14,927 bases of DNA from Clostridiaceae bacterium UBA4839 (lineage in GTDB: Bacteria; Bacillota; Clostridia; Clostridiales; Caloramatoraceae). Location of the stretch: NCBI GenBank assembly GCA_002400085.1, contig DHEX01000019.1, positions 871 to 15,797 on the forward strand. The letters are read 5' to 3'. A program made the position numbers and the translations under genes. Positions 1 through 6,526 of the stretch are shown here, in pieces. Under the pieces are notes generated by a model. The model saw only the letters and a list, made by a program, of their open reading frames with translations, did no database searches and had not been told where the DNA came from. Each line of letters begins with the position of its first letter. Position 1 is the first letter of the stretch.

Positions 1-153
1 ATTATGGCATTAAGTGGTAATATAAAGGACGATTCGGTTAAAAAGTTTTTAGATATTTCAAATAAATATTTTAATGAAATTAAAGAAGGAAAATATGAAA
101 ATTGCTTGAATTATATATCAGAGGAAATTTTTATTTTAAAAGATAGTATTTAG
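1..153 (+). CDS. C-terminal fragment of an unrecognised protein
   Basis: Frame 1 is open from the first base to a TAG at 151-153, giving the last 50 residues of a gene whose start lies outside the window. The tail is Lys/Glu/Asn/Ile-rich and looks helical (it contains NKYFNEIKEGKYENCLNYIS), with no membrane segment and one Cys. I recognise no family from this fragment. Only 56 nt separate its stop from the hydrogenase operon and I see no terminator hairpin between them, so it may be co-transcribed with that operon. In related clostridia the genes upstream of this type of hydrogenase operon are often regulatory, but nothing in these 50 residues shows that here. Confidence 0.65.
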   Translation: MMALSGNIKDDSVKKFLDISNKYFNEIKEGKYENCLNYISEEIFILKDSI

Positions 154-209
154 ATAAGTTATTTCCTTTCAATACAAATGTCAATTAATTCACAAAGGGG
201 GTAAGAAAT

Positions 210-707
210 ATGTCAAATGCTGAAAATCGCTTAAACGATTTTGATCCAAATGATAGCAAAGGGCAAGAAGTTAAAAAATTCATTCAAGAACACAAAAATA
301 TTAAAGGAGGGTTGATTCCAGTTCTTCATAAGATACAAGATGTTTACGGATATCTTCCTAAGGAAACGCTCAATACTGTATCAGATAGCATGAATATTCC
401 TCTTACTGAAATATATGGAGTAGCATCATTTTATTCATATTTTTCACTTACTCCAAAGGGAAAGCATGTCATAAGAGTATGCCTTGGAACGGCATGCTAT
501 GTTAAGAACTCACAGGCAATCATTGATGAAATTGGAAGAGAGTTAGGAATTACTGTTGGACAAACAACAAGTGATGGGAAATTTACTCTTGAGGCTACAA
601 GATGTCTTGGTGCATGCGGCCTTTCACCAGTTATGATGATTGATGATAAAGTTTTTGGAAGGCTTGTAAAAGATGATGTACCAAAAATACTAAGTGAATT
701 TAATTAA
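210..707 (+). CDS. hydC: NuoE-like [2Fe-2S] subunit of electron-bifurcating [FeFe] hydrogenase (HydC type)
   Basis: This 165-residue protein is the thioredoxin-fold NuoE/24-kDa type subunit that carries one [2Fe-2S] cluster. The four expected ligands are visible as Cys91 and Cys96 (CLGTAC) and Cys132 and Cys136 (CLGAC). The helical N-terminal half has the family pattern GLIPVLHKIQDVYGYLP followed by IYGVASFYSYF. The length is normal for the family. The ATG follows an AAAGGGGG ribosome binding site. It is the first gene of a five-gene operon encoding a soluble hydrogenase complex, where this subunit is known to pair with the NuoF-like flavoprotein and take part in electron transfer. NuoE subunits of NADH dehydrogenases and formate dehydrogenases look similar, so the hydrogenase assignment comes from the downstream H-cluster subunit. 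Confidence 0.93.
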   Translation: MSNAENRLNDFDPNDSKGQEVKKFIQEHKNIKGGLIPVLHKIQDVYGYLPKETLNTVSDSMNIPLTEIYGVASFYSYFSLTPKGKHVIRVCLGTACYVKNSQAIIDEIGRELGITVGQTTSDGKFTLEATRCLGACGLSPVMMIDDKVFGRLVKDDVPKILSEFN

Positions 708-718
708 AGGGGTAGTTT

Positions 719-1267
719 ATGCGAGAAATATCTCTTCATATAATGGATATTGCTCAAAATTCAATATCTGCTGGCGCAAAGAATATTTATATTGAAGTAT
801 ATGAAAATATCAATGAAAATATTCTAAAAGTAACAATAATAGATGATGGAAAAGGCATAGATAGTGACATTTTAGATAATGTAACTGATCCATTTGTAAC
901 TTCAAGAAAAACGAGAAAAGTAGGTCTTGGGCTCTCACTTTTTGAAGCAGCTTGTAAACGCTGTGATGGAGGGCTGAGTGTAAAATCAAAACTTGGTGAG
1001 GGAACAGAAGTAACAGCTATTTTGAAATATGACCATATTGATAGGGCACCAATTGGAAGAATTTCTGACACAATTGTTAGTTTAATATTATCGGGGGATA
1101 TTGACATTAAATATAAACATAGAGTAAATGATAAAATATTTGAATTTGATACAAAAGAAATAAAAAAAACTGTTGGCGATGATATTAAAGAGCCGGAAAT
1201 TTTAAGGTGGATTAAGGAATATATTGATGAAGGAATAAAAAATATTGATGGAGGTGTATGGGAGTGA
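719..1267 (+). CDS. GHKL (HATPase_c) ATP-binding protein of the hydrogenase operon
   Basis: A 182-residue protein with a histidine-kinase/anti-sigma-type ATP-binding domain in its first ~105 residues. The N-box contains DIAQNSISA (Asn14), the G1 box is DDGKGI (residues 42-47) and the G2 box is GLGLSL (69-74). There is no dimerisation/phosphoacceptor His domain, sensor domain or membrane segment, so it is not a complete sensor kinase. The remaining ~75 residues are Lys/Glu/Asp-rich and unassigned. The gene lies 11 nt after the NuoE gene with an AAAGGGG ribosome binding site, and its stop overlaps the start of the next gene. An ATPase-domain gene at this position is a recurrent member of clostridial hydABC-type operons. 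Its role (regulation, assembly or complex component) is not established from sequence. The ATPase fold is certain; the function is open. Confidence 0.88.
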   Translation: MREISLHIMDIAQNSISAGAKNIYIEVYENINENILKVTIIDDGKGIDSDILDNVTDPFVTSRKTRKVGLGLSLFEAACKRCDGGLSVKSKLGEGTEVTAILKYDHIDRAPIGRISDTIVSLILSGDIDIKYKHRVNDKIFEFDTKEIKKTVGDDIKEPEILRWIKEYIDEGIKNIDGGVWE

Positions 1268-1665
1268 AGACTATTCAGGAACTTGAAGAAATAAGAAAAA
1301 ATACTCTTGATAGAGTAAATCAAAGAAGAGATAGAAATACAACAAGAATAGTTGTAGGCATGGCTACTTGTGGAATTGCAGCAGGTGCAAGACCTGTTCT
1401 TCTTGCTATTATGGACGAAGTTGAAAAGCTTAATTTGAAAGATGTTATTGTTGCCCAAACCGGGTGTATTGGAGTTTGCAGACTTGAACCTATTGTTGAA
1501 GTAATAAGACCTGGTGAGGATAAGGTAACTTATATAAAAATGACTCCTGAAAAGGCAAGAAGAGTTGTAAATGAGCATGTTGTCGGAGGAAAAGTTGTTG
1601 AAGAATATGTTATGCATATAGTTGATGGAAAAATTATAAATGACTATACAGTAGAAAAAGATTGA
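1264..1665 (+). CDS. Small thioredoxin-fold [2Fe-2S] ferredoxin-like protein of the hydrogenase operon
   Basis: A protein of about 133 residues from the thioredoxin-like ferredoxin family (related to NuoE and to the N-terminal domain of NuoF-like hydrogenase subunits). It has an ATCGIAAGAR motif and a GCIGVC motif. Only three cysteines are present in the whole protein, one in the first motif and two in the second, against four in the canonical [2Fe-2S] fold, so cluster binding is uncertain. I chose the GTG at 1264: the GGAGG at 1250-1254 is 9 nt from it, and it gives a GTGA overlap with the upstream stop. The in-frame ATG at 1258 is only 3 nt from that GGAGG and would add two residues. Its position suggests a partner of, or electron carrier for, the NuoF-like subunit. 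That role is inferred. Confidence 0.85.
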   Translation: MKTIQELEEIRKNTLDRVNQRRDRNTTRIVVGMATCGIAAGARPVLLAIMDEVEKLNLKDVIVAQTGCIGVCRLEPIVEVIRPGEDKVTYIKMTPEKARRVVNEHVVGGKVVEEYVMHIVDGKIINDYTVEKD

Positions 1666-1683
1666 TTTGGGGGTGATTTATAA

Positions 1684-3471
1684 ATGTACCGTTCACAAGT
1701 ATTAATTTGCGGTGGAACTGGATGCACTTCATCTGGCTCTATGGATATTAAAAAGGCGCTGGAAGATGAACTAAAAAAGCGTGGGATTGATAAGGAAGTT
1801 GAAGTTATAAGAACAGGGTGCTTTGGGCTTTGTGCACTTGGACCAGTAGTTATTATTTATCCTGAAGGAGCCTTTTATAGCAGGGTGAAGGTTGAGGATA
1901 TTCCAGAACTTGTTGAAGAGCATCTTATTAAAGGAAGAATTTTAAAAAGATTAGTATATCATGAGTCTATTGAGCAGGATAGAGTTAAGTCTCTTGATGA
2001 AGTTGGTTTTTATAAAAAACAAATGAGGGTTGCACTTAAAAATTGCGGCGTTATAGATCCTGAGAATATAGATGAATACTTAGCATTTGATGGATATAAA
2101 GCACTTGAAAAGGTTTTAACAACAATGAAACCAGAAGAGGTTATATCTCAAATTAAAAAATCTGGATTAAGAGGAAGAGGAGGCGGTGGATTCCCAACAG
2201 GGCTTAAATGGGAGCTTACTGCTAAACCAGTTGCAGATCAAAAGTATGTAGTATGTAATGCTGATGAAGGGGATCCAGGTGCCTTTATGGATAGATCTAT
2301 TCTTGAAGGAGATCCTAATTGTGTTCTTGAAGCTATGGAAATAGCAGGATATGCTATTGGTGCAACAAAAGGATTTATTTATATAAGAGCTGAGTATCCA
2401 ATTGCAGTTAAAAGACTATCTATTGCAATTAATCAAGCAAAAGAATATGGACTTTTAGGAAAGAACATTCTTGGAACAGGATTTGAATTTGATATAGAAA
2501 TAAGGCTTGGCGCTGGCGCCTTTGTTTGTGGTGAAGAGACAGCCCTTATGAATTCAATTGAAGGAAAACGAGGTATGCCAAGACCAAAACCACCTTTCCC
2601 TGCAAATAGCGGACTTTGGGGGAAACCAACACTTATAAATAATGTAGAGACCTATGCAAACATCACTAAAATCATATTAAATGGTGCTGATTGGTTTGCA
2701 AATATCGGAACAGAAAAAAGTAAAGGAACAAAAGTTTTTGCTTTAGGTGGAAAAATTACTAATACAGGGCTTGTTGAAATTCCTATGGGAACCACCCTTC
2801 GTGAGATAATATATGATATTGGCGGTGGTATTCCAAATAATAAGAAATTTAAAGCTGTTCAAACTGGAGGACCATCTGGAGGCTGTATTCCAGCAGAACT
2901 AATTGACATACCAATTGATTATGATTCTTTAATATCAATAGGTTCAATGATGGGTTCTGGCGGAATGATTGTACTTGATGAGGATAATTGTATGGTTGAT
3001 GTTGCAAGGTTTTATCTTGACTTTATAAAGGATGAATCTTGTGGAAAATGCACTCCATGCAGAGTTGGAACTAAGAGGATGCTTGAAATACTTGAAAAAA
3101 TTACAAGAGGTCAAGGAACTATGGATGACCTTGATAAACTTGAAACTCTTGCAAAGGAAATAAAAGCATCATCCCTTTGCGGTTTAGGTCAAACTGCGCC
3201 TAATCCTGTACTTTCAACTCTAAAATATTTTAGGGATGAATATATTGCTCACATTGTTGATAAAAAGTGCCCTGCAGGAGTTTGTAAGGCTTTACTTCAG
3301 TATAAGATTGATGATGAAAAGTGCAGAAAATGCGGCCTTTGTGCAAGAAGCTGCCCTGTTTCAGCTATAGAAGGTAAGGTTAAAGAAAAGTTTACAGTAA
3401 ATCAGGACAAGTGTATAAAATGTGGAACTTGCATGACAAAGTGCCCATTTAAAGCAATTGATAAAAAATAA
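1684..3471 (+). CDS. hydB: NuoF-like FMN/NAD(H)-binding subunit of electron-bifurcating [FeFe] hydrogenase (HydB type)
   Basis: This 595-residue flavoprotein is built as in HydB-type subunits. An N-terminal thioredoxin-like [2Fe-2S] domain has Cys9, Cys14, Cys46 and Cys50. The NuoF core follows, with the glycine-rich nucleotide/FMN motif GLRGRGGGGFPTG (residues 161-173), CNADEGDPGA (191-200) and GAGAFVCGEETAL. A NuoF-type [4Fe-4S] site comes next (ESCGKCTPCR, Cys453/456/459, plus Cys499). The C-terminal 2x[4Fe-4S] ferredoxin domain has Cys547/550/553/557 and Cys577/580/583/587. An additional CPAGVC (Cys529, Cys534) lies between core and ferredoxin domain and may bind metal. The subunit should oxidise or reduce NAD(H) at FMN and exchange electrons with ferredoxin and the H2-active subunit. 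A GGGGGTGAT ribosome binding site precedes the ATG. The N-terminal domain and tail ferredoxin separate it from plain complex I NuoF. Confidence 0.95.
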   Translation: MYRSQVLICGGTGCTSSGSMDIKKALEDELKKRGIDKEVEVIRTGCFGLCALGPVVIIYPEGAFYSRVKVEDIPELVEEHLIKGRILKRLVYHESIEQDRVKSLDEVGFYKKQMRVALKNCGVIDPENIDEYLAFDGYKALEKVLTTMKPEEVISQIKKSGLRGRGGGGFPTGLKWELTAKPVADQKYVVCNADEGDPGAFMDRSILEGDPNCVLEAMEIAGYAIGATKGFIYIRAEYPIAVKRLSIAINQAKEYGLLGKNILGTGFEFDIEIRLGAGAFVCGEETALMNSIEGKRGMPRPKPPFPANSGLWGKPTLINNVETYANITKIILNGADWFANIGTEKSKGTKVFALGGKITNTGLVEIPMGTTLREIIYDIGGGIPNNKKFKAVQTGGPSGGCIPAELIDIPIDYDSLISIGSMMGSGGMIVLDEDNCMVDVARFYLDFIKDESCGKCTPCRVGTKRMLEILEKITRGQGTMDDLDKLETLAKEIKASSLCGLGQTAPNPVLSTLKYFRDEYIAHIVDKKCPAGVCKALLQYKIDDEKCRKCGLCARSCPVSAIEGKVKEKFTVNQDKCIKCGTCMTKCPFKAIDKK

Positions 3472-3489
3472 AGGCAAGGAGGGGATAAC

Positions 3490-5226
3490 ATGGATATTGT
3501 AAAGTTTACTATAGATGGTAAAGAGATAGAGGTGCCAAAAGGCACTACAGTACTTCAGGCCGCTAGAGCAAATGGCATAAATATACCTTCGCTTTGTTAT
3601 TTAAAGGATGTAAATAAAACTGCAGCATGCAGAGTGTGCCTTGTAGAAGTAGGGCCTAAATTAATAGCTTCATGCTCACTTGAGGCTGAAAATGGAATGG
3701 CTGTTAAAACAAATACAAAAAAAGTAAGAGATGCAAGAAGGACTGTAGTTGAGCTTCTTTTATCAAATCATAAAAGAGAATGTTTAACATGTATAAGAAG
3801 TGAAAACTGTGAACTGCAAAGTTTAGCTAAGGAATTAAACATAAGAGATATACCCTATGAAGGTGAAAAGATAAAGGGTGATTTAGATGTTTCATCTAAA
3901 TCCATTGTTAGAGATCCTGAAAAGTGCATTTTATGTGGAAGATGCATCTCAACTTGTGGAGATGTTCAAAGTGTATATGCTATAGGATATGGCAACAGAG
4001 GTTTTAAGACAAAAGTTACACCAGCATATGAAAGAGGATTAGGCGATACAGTATGCACAAATTGTGGACAATGCATTATGGCATGCCCTGTTGGAGCTTT
4101 GCATGAAAAAGAAAATATTGTTGATGTATGGAAAGCTATAGAGGATCCAGAAAAAGTAGTAATTGTTCAAACAGCACCAGCTGTTCGTGTAGCTCTTGGT
4201 GAAGAATTTGGGCTTCAAAGGGGAACCAGGGTTACAGGGAAGATGACAGCAGCACTAAAAAAATTAGGCTTTGATTATGTATTCGATACTGATTTTGGTG
4301 CTGATTTAACAATAATGGAAGAAGGAACAGAATTATTAAACCGTCTTAATGAGAATAAAAATCTCCCGCTTATGTCATCTTGCTGTCCAGCTTGGGTAAA
4401 ATTTGTTGAACATTATTATTCTGATATGCTTGATAATTTATCCACATGTAAGTCACCTAGCGAAATGGAAGGCGCGCTTATAAAAAGTTATTTTGCAAAC
4501 AAGATGGGAATTGATCCAAAGAAAATTGTTTCTGTTTCTATAATGCCATGTGTGGCTAAAAAATTCGAAGGCGATAGGGAAGAACTTGGTAAGGATGGAT
4601 TATCAGATATAGATTATGTTTTAACTACAAGAGAGCTTGCAAGAATGATAAAGGAAGCAGGTATTGACTTTAACAATATTGAAGATGATGAGTTTGAAAA
4701 TCCTTTTGGAGAAGCAACAGGTGCTGGTGTTATATTTGGAGCTACAGGCGGAGTTACTGAAGCAGCACTTAGAACGATTTATGAAATAACTTCTGGTGAG
4801 GAGCTTAAAGATGTTGAATTTAAAGCAGTTCGTGGAACTGAAGGTATAAAAGAAACAGAAGTAAAATTAAAAAATGGGAAAACAGTTAAAGCTGTGGTAG
4901 TAAATGGGCTTGCCAATGCAAGAAAAGTTCTTGATGAAATAAAGGCAGGAAGTAAAAAGTATGATTTCATTGAAGTAATGGCTTGTCCTGGTGGATGTGT
5001 AACAGGTGGAGGTCAGCCGATTATAAATTCTAGAGAAAGAGAAGAAATTGATATAAAAGCGCAAAGGGCAAAAGGAATTTATGATGAGGATAAATCTCTT
5101 CCAATTAGAAAATCTCATAAAAATCCTTATATAATTAAATTATATAAAGAGTTTTTAGGTGAACCTAATAGCCATGTAAGCCATGAATATTTGCATACTC
5201 ATTATGTAAAGAGAAATAAGTTTTAA
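3490..5226 (+). CDS. hydA: [FeFe] hydrogenase catalytic subunit (HydA)
   Basis: This 578-residue protein is a complete [FeFe] hydrogenase. N-terminal plant-type [2Fe-2S] ligands are Cys36, Cys47, Cys50 and Cys62. The His-ligated [4Fe-4S] site is His94, Cys98, Cys101 and Cys107. Two [4Fe-4S] sites are formed by CILCGRCISTC (Cys146-156) and CTNCGQCIMAC (Cys189-199). The H-cluster motifs are all present: SSCCPAW (proton-transfer Cys298 and ligand Cys299), MPCVAKK (Cys354), and ACPGGCVTGGGQP (Cys499, Cys503). The C-terminal SHEYLHTHY is the small-subunit-like tail of this family. It reduces protons or oxidises H2 in the cytoplasm. With the NuoE- and NuoF-like subunits it should form the HydABC-type complex that couples H2 with NADH and reduced ferredoxin. 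The AAGGAGGGG ribosome binding site is 5 nt before the ATG. No hydEFG maturase gene is in the window. Confidence 0.97.
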   Translation: MDIVKFTIDGKEIEVPKGTTVLQAARANGINIPSLCYLKDVNKTAACRVCLVEVGPKLIASCSLEAENGMAVKTNTKKVRDARRTVVELLLSNHKRECLTCIRSENCELQSLAKELNIRDIPYEGEKIKGDLDVSSKSIVRDPEKCILCGRCISTCGDVQSVYAIGYGNRGFKTKVTPAYERGLGDTVCTNCGQCIMACPVGALHEKENIVDVWKAIEDPEKVVIVQTAPAVRVALGEEFGLQRGTRVTGKMTAALKKLGFDYVFDTDFGADLTIMEEGTELLNRLNENKNLPLMSSCCPAWVKFVEHYYSDMLDNLSTCKSPSEMEGALIKSYFANKMGIDPKKIVSVSIMPCVAKKFEGDREELGKDGLSDIDYVLTTRELARMIKEAGIDFNNIEDDEFENPFGEATGAGVIFGATGGVTEAALRTIYEITSGEELKDVEFKAVRGTEGIKETEVKLKNGKTVKAVVVNGLANARKVLDEIKAGSKKYDFIEVMACPGGCVTGGGQPIINSREREEIDIKAQRAKGIYDEDKSLPIRKSHKNPYIIKLYKEFLGEPNSHVSHEYLHTHYVKRNKF

Positions 5227-5228
5227 AA

Positions 5229-5253
5229 GGAGAGAGCTACAGCTCTCTTTTTT
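5229..5253 (+). terminator. Intrinsic terminator of the hydrogenase operon
   Basis: Just after the hydA stop, AGAGAGC and GCTCTCT form a 7-bp stem around a TACA loop (5231-5248), followed immediately by a run of six T. This is a textbook Rho-independent terminator and separates the hydrogenase operon from the shape/division genes. Confidence 0.93.
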
Positions 5254-5278
5254 GTATAATACTAACCCAAGGGTGCAG

Positions 5279-5318
5279 CATCCGTAATATCCCGCCTTAA
5301 GGCGGGATATTACGGATG
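5279..5318. repeat. Perfect 40-nt palindrome (18-bp stem, TTAA loop)
   Basis: The arm CATCCGTAATATCCCGCC (5279-5296) is followed by TTAA and then its exact reverse complement (5301-5318). It contains a CCCGCC/GGCGGG core that stands out in an AT-rich intergenic region. Weaker pairing can extend it: GG 5272-5273 with CC 5323-5324, and CAA 5268-5270 with TTG 5326-5328. There is no T-run on either side, so it does not look like an ordinary terminator. Possible explanations are a dispersed REP-like repeat, a dyad protein-binding site or an RNA hairpin. It lies between the hydA terminator and the next promoter. Confidence 0.9.
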
Positions 5319-5386
5319 GTAGCCATTGAATTGGATAAATTAAATTCTTGAAAAAGCTCTAAAAGATATGATATTATAAGAAATCA

Positions 5387-5415
5387 TTGATCAAAAAATT
5401 AAATTTTTGTATAAT
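5387..5415 (+). promoter_or_regulatory. Sigma-A promoter for the DUF4321-maf-radC-mreBCD-mrdA operon
   Basis: TTGATC (5387-5392) and a perfect TATAAT (5410-5415) are separated by 17 nt, the optimal vegetative spacing. Transcription would start near 5422 and leave a leader of roughly 225 nt before the first gene. No other good promoter is evident in the downstream genes to mrdA. Confidence 0.75.
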
Positions 5416-5431
5416 TTATAAATGGCTTGTA

Positions 5432-5440
5432 TGGTATAAT
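5432..5440 (+). promoter_or_regulatory. Possible second promoter with extended -10 box
   Basis: TGGTATAAT is an extended -10 element (TGn plus a perfect TATAAT at 5435-5440), 25 nt downstream of the first -10 box. The -35 region at 17-nt spacing (TAATTT) is poor, so this would rely on the extended -10. It may be an alternative start or chance in AT-rich DNA. Confidence 0.45.
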
Positions 5441-5451
5441 GTAAAATGATA

Positions 5452-5576
5452 AACTTATATGAGTATAAGTTGCCTACTTAAAAAATAAATTTACTTATTT
5501 TAAGATAGATGCATAAGTGAGGCACCTATGAAATTTGTACAATATCAATGACGAAAACTTCTAATTTCTAAGTGCC
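5452..5576 (+). promoter_or_regulatory. Structured 5' leader with mutually exclusive stems (candidate regulatory RNA)
   Basis: Downstream of the promoter the transcript can form several stems. A hairpin pairs AACTTATA (5452-5459) with TATAAGTT (5464-5471). A second stem pairs TGCCTACTTA (5471-5480) with TAAGTGAGGCA (5514-5524), leaving one base bulged, and encloses an A/T hairpin (5481-5501). A third stem pairs GGCACCTATGAAA (5521-5533) with TTTCTAAGTGCC (5565-5576), with minor mismatches. Stems two and three both use GGCA at 5521-5524 and cannot coexist. No T-run follows, so any control would be by RNA stability or translation rather than simple attenuation. I could not match it to a riboswitch class by eye. 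Confidence 0.45.
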
Positions 5577-5648
5577 CAATTGTAAAATTATAAAAATATG
5601 TTTAAAAAAGTAAATTTATATTAATAATTATAAGAGGTGGAATAACCT

Positions 5649-5918
5649 ATGAACAGCAGGTCTTCCAATAATATTTTTATTGCAATTGGTCTCATACTGC
5701 TTTGTGGACTTATTGGCGGTGGCATTGGTGAGGCATTGGGGCAGAACTTTAAAAATCTTGGATTTTTAAAACAGTCTGCTGTTATTGGCATGACAAATCC
5801 ACTTACATTAGATTTTAAACTAATAGCTATAACTTTTGGTATAAAATTAAATGTAAATCTTTTATCATTAATTGGTATGCTTGTAGGTTTATTTATTTAT
5901 ATTAAAAAATGCAGGTGA
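5649..5918 (+). CDS. DUF4321 family small membrane protein
   Basis: An 89-residue hydrophobic protein with two probable membrane segments, residues ~9-31 (IFIAIGLILLCGLIGGGIGEALG) and ~70-86 (LLSLIGMLVGLFIYIKK). The linker includes NPLTLDFKLIAITFGIKLNVN. The glycine-rich first helix, the PLTLDF motif and the terminal helix match the DUF4321 family of Clostridia, which is commonly found just ahead of maf-radC-mreB. Its function is unknown. An AGAGGTGG ribosome binding site (5633-5640) lies 8 nt before the ATG. The stop codon is part of the AGGTGA that probably serves as ribosome binding site for maf, so the two genes are likely translationally coupled. A link to cell envelope or shape is suggested only by its neighbours. 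Confidence 0.8.
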   Translation: MNSRSSNNIFIAIGLILLCGLIGGGIGEALGQNFKNLGFLKQSAVIGMTNPLTLDFKLIAITFGIKLNVNLLSLIGMLVGLFIYIKKCR

Positions 5919-5923
5919 TTTTT

Positions 5924-6526
5924 TTGGCTAAGTTTGTACTTGCTTCTGCTTCTCCGAGGAGAGCTGATATTTTAAAAAAATTAGGGATTGATTTTGAAGT
6001 AATTCCTTCAAGCTTTGATGAAAAATCTAATATAAAGGATGTAAGGGAGCTAGTAAAATATTTAGCAGAAGGAAAAGCTAAAGATGTCATGTCTAAAACT
6101 GATGCTGCTGATGTAATTATTATTGGTGCAGATACAGTAGTTTACTTTGATAATAAGATAATTGGAAAGCCTAAATCTGAAGAAGAAGCATTTCAAATAT
6201 TAAAAATGCTTAATAATAAAAAGCATAAGGCTTTAACAGGGATTTGTGTAATTGATAAAAAGAACAACAAAATAATAACTGACTATGAGGTTACAAATGT
6301 ATTCTTTAACGATTTAAGTGATGAAGAAATTTTATCTTATATAAAAACCAAGGAGCCTTTTGATAAGGCAGGTGCCTATGGAATCCAAGGCCTTGGAAGT
6401 TTACTTGTAAAAAGAATTGAAGGATGCTATTTTAATGTGGTTGGGATGCCAGTTACTAAATTATATATGATTTTAAAGAAGATGGGGGTAAATCTTATGG
6501 TAAAGGAAGGAGAACATGGGAGATAA
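5924..6526 (+). CDS. maf: Maf family nucleoside triphosphate pyrophosphatase
   Basis: A Maf/YhdE-type nucleotide pyrophosphatase of about 200 residues that cleaves non-canonical or pyrimidine nucleoside triphosphates (dTTP/UTP type in the YhdE branch) to the monophosphate. Visible motifs are the N-terminal LASASPRR signature, GADTVV (catalytic Asp), GKP, and FDKAGAYGIQG, which fits the dTTP/UTP branch. I prefer the TTG start at 5924. It has AGGTGA at 5913-5918, 5 nt away, and gives MAKFVLASASPRR, the usual family N-terminus. The longer frame from ATG 5909 adds five residues and has no ribosome binding site. The 3' end overlaps radC by 11 nt. Maf has been linked to septum inhibition in Bacillus, which fits its place beside shape and division genes. 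Confidence 0.93.
   Translation: MAKFVLASASPRRADILKKLGIDFEVIPSSFDEKSNIKDVRELVKYLAEGKAKDVMSKTDAADVIIIGADTVVYFDNKIIGKPKSEEEAFQILKMLNNKKHKALTGICVIDKKNNKIITDYEVTNVFFNDLSDEEILSYIKTKEPFDKAGAYGIQGLGSLLVKRIEGCYFNVVGMPVTKLYMILKKMGVNLMVKEGEHGR

Noticed and set aside
154..209. Possible Rex operator or separate promoter before the hydrogenase operon
   Set aside because: No TTGTTAA-type dyad and no convincing -35/-10 pair lie in this 56-nt gap; the operon promoter is probably upstream of the window.
787..1617. 276-codon open frame on the minus strand across the ATPase and ferredoxin-like genes
   Set aside because: It is antisense to two well-recognised genes, is rich in Ser/Asn/Tyr/Phe as expected from reversed AT-rich codons, and has no recognisable domain.
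5471..5580. Resemblance of the TAAGTGAGGCACCTAT stretch to the M-box (magnesium) riboswitch core
   Set aside because: Only a short stretch is similar; the downstream conserved blocks of the M-box are absent and the downstream genes are not metal transporters.
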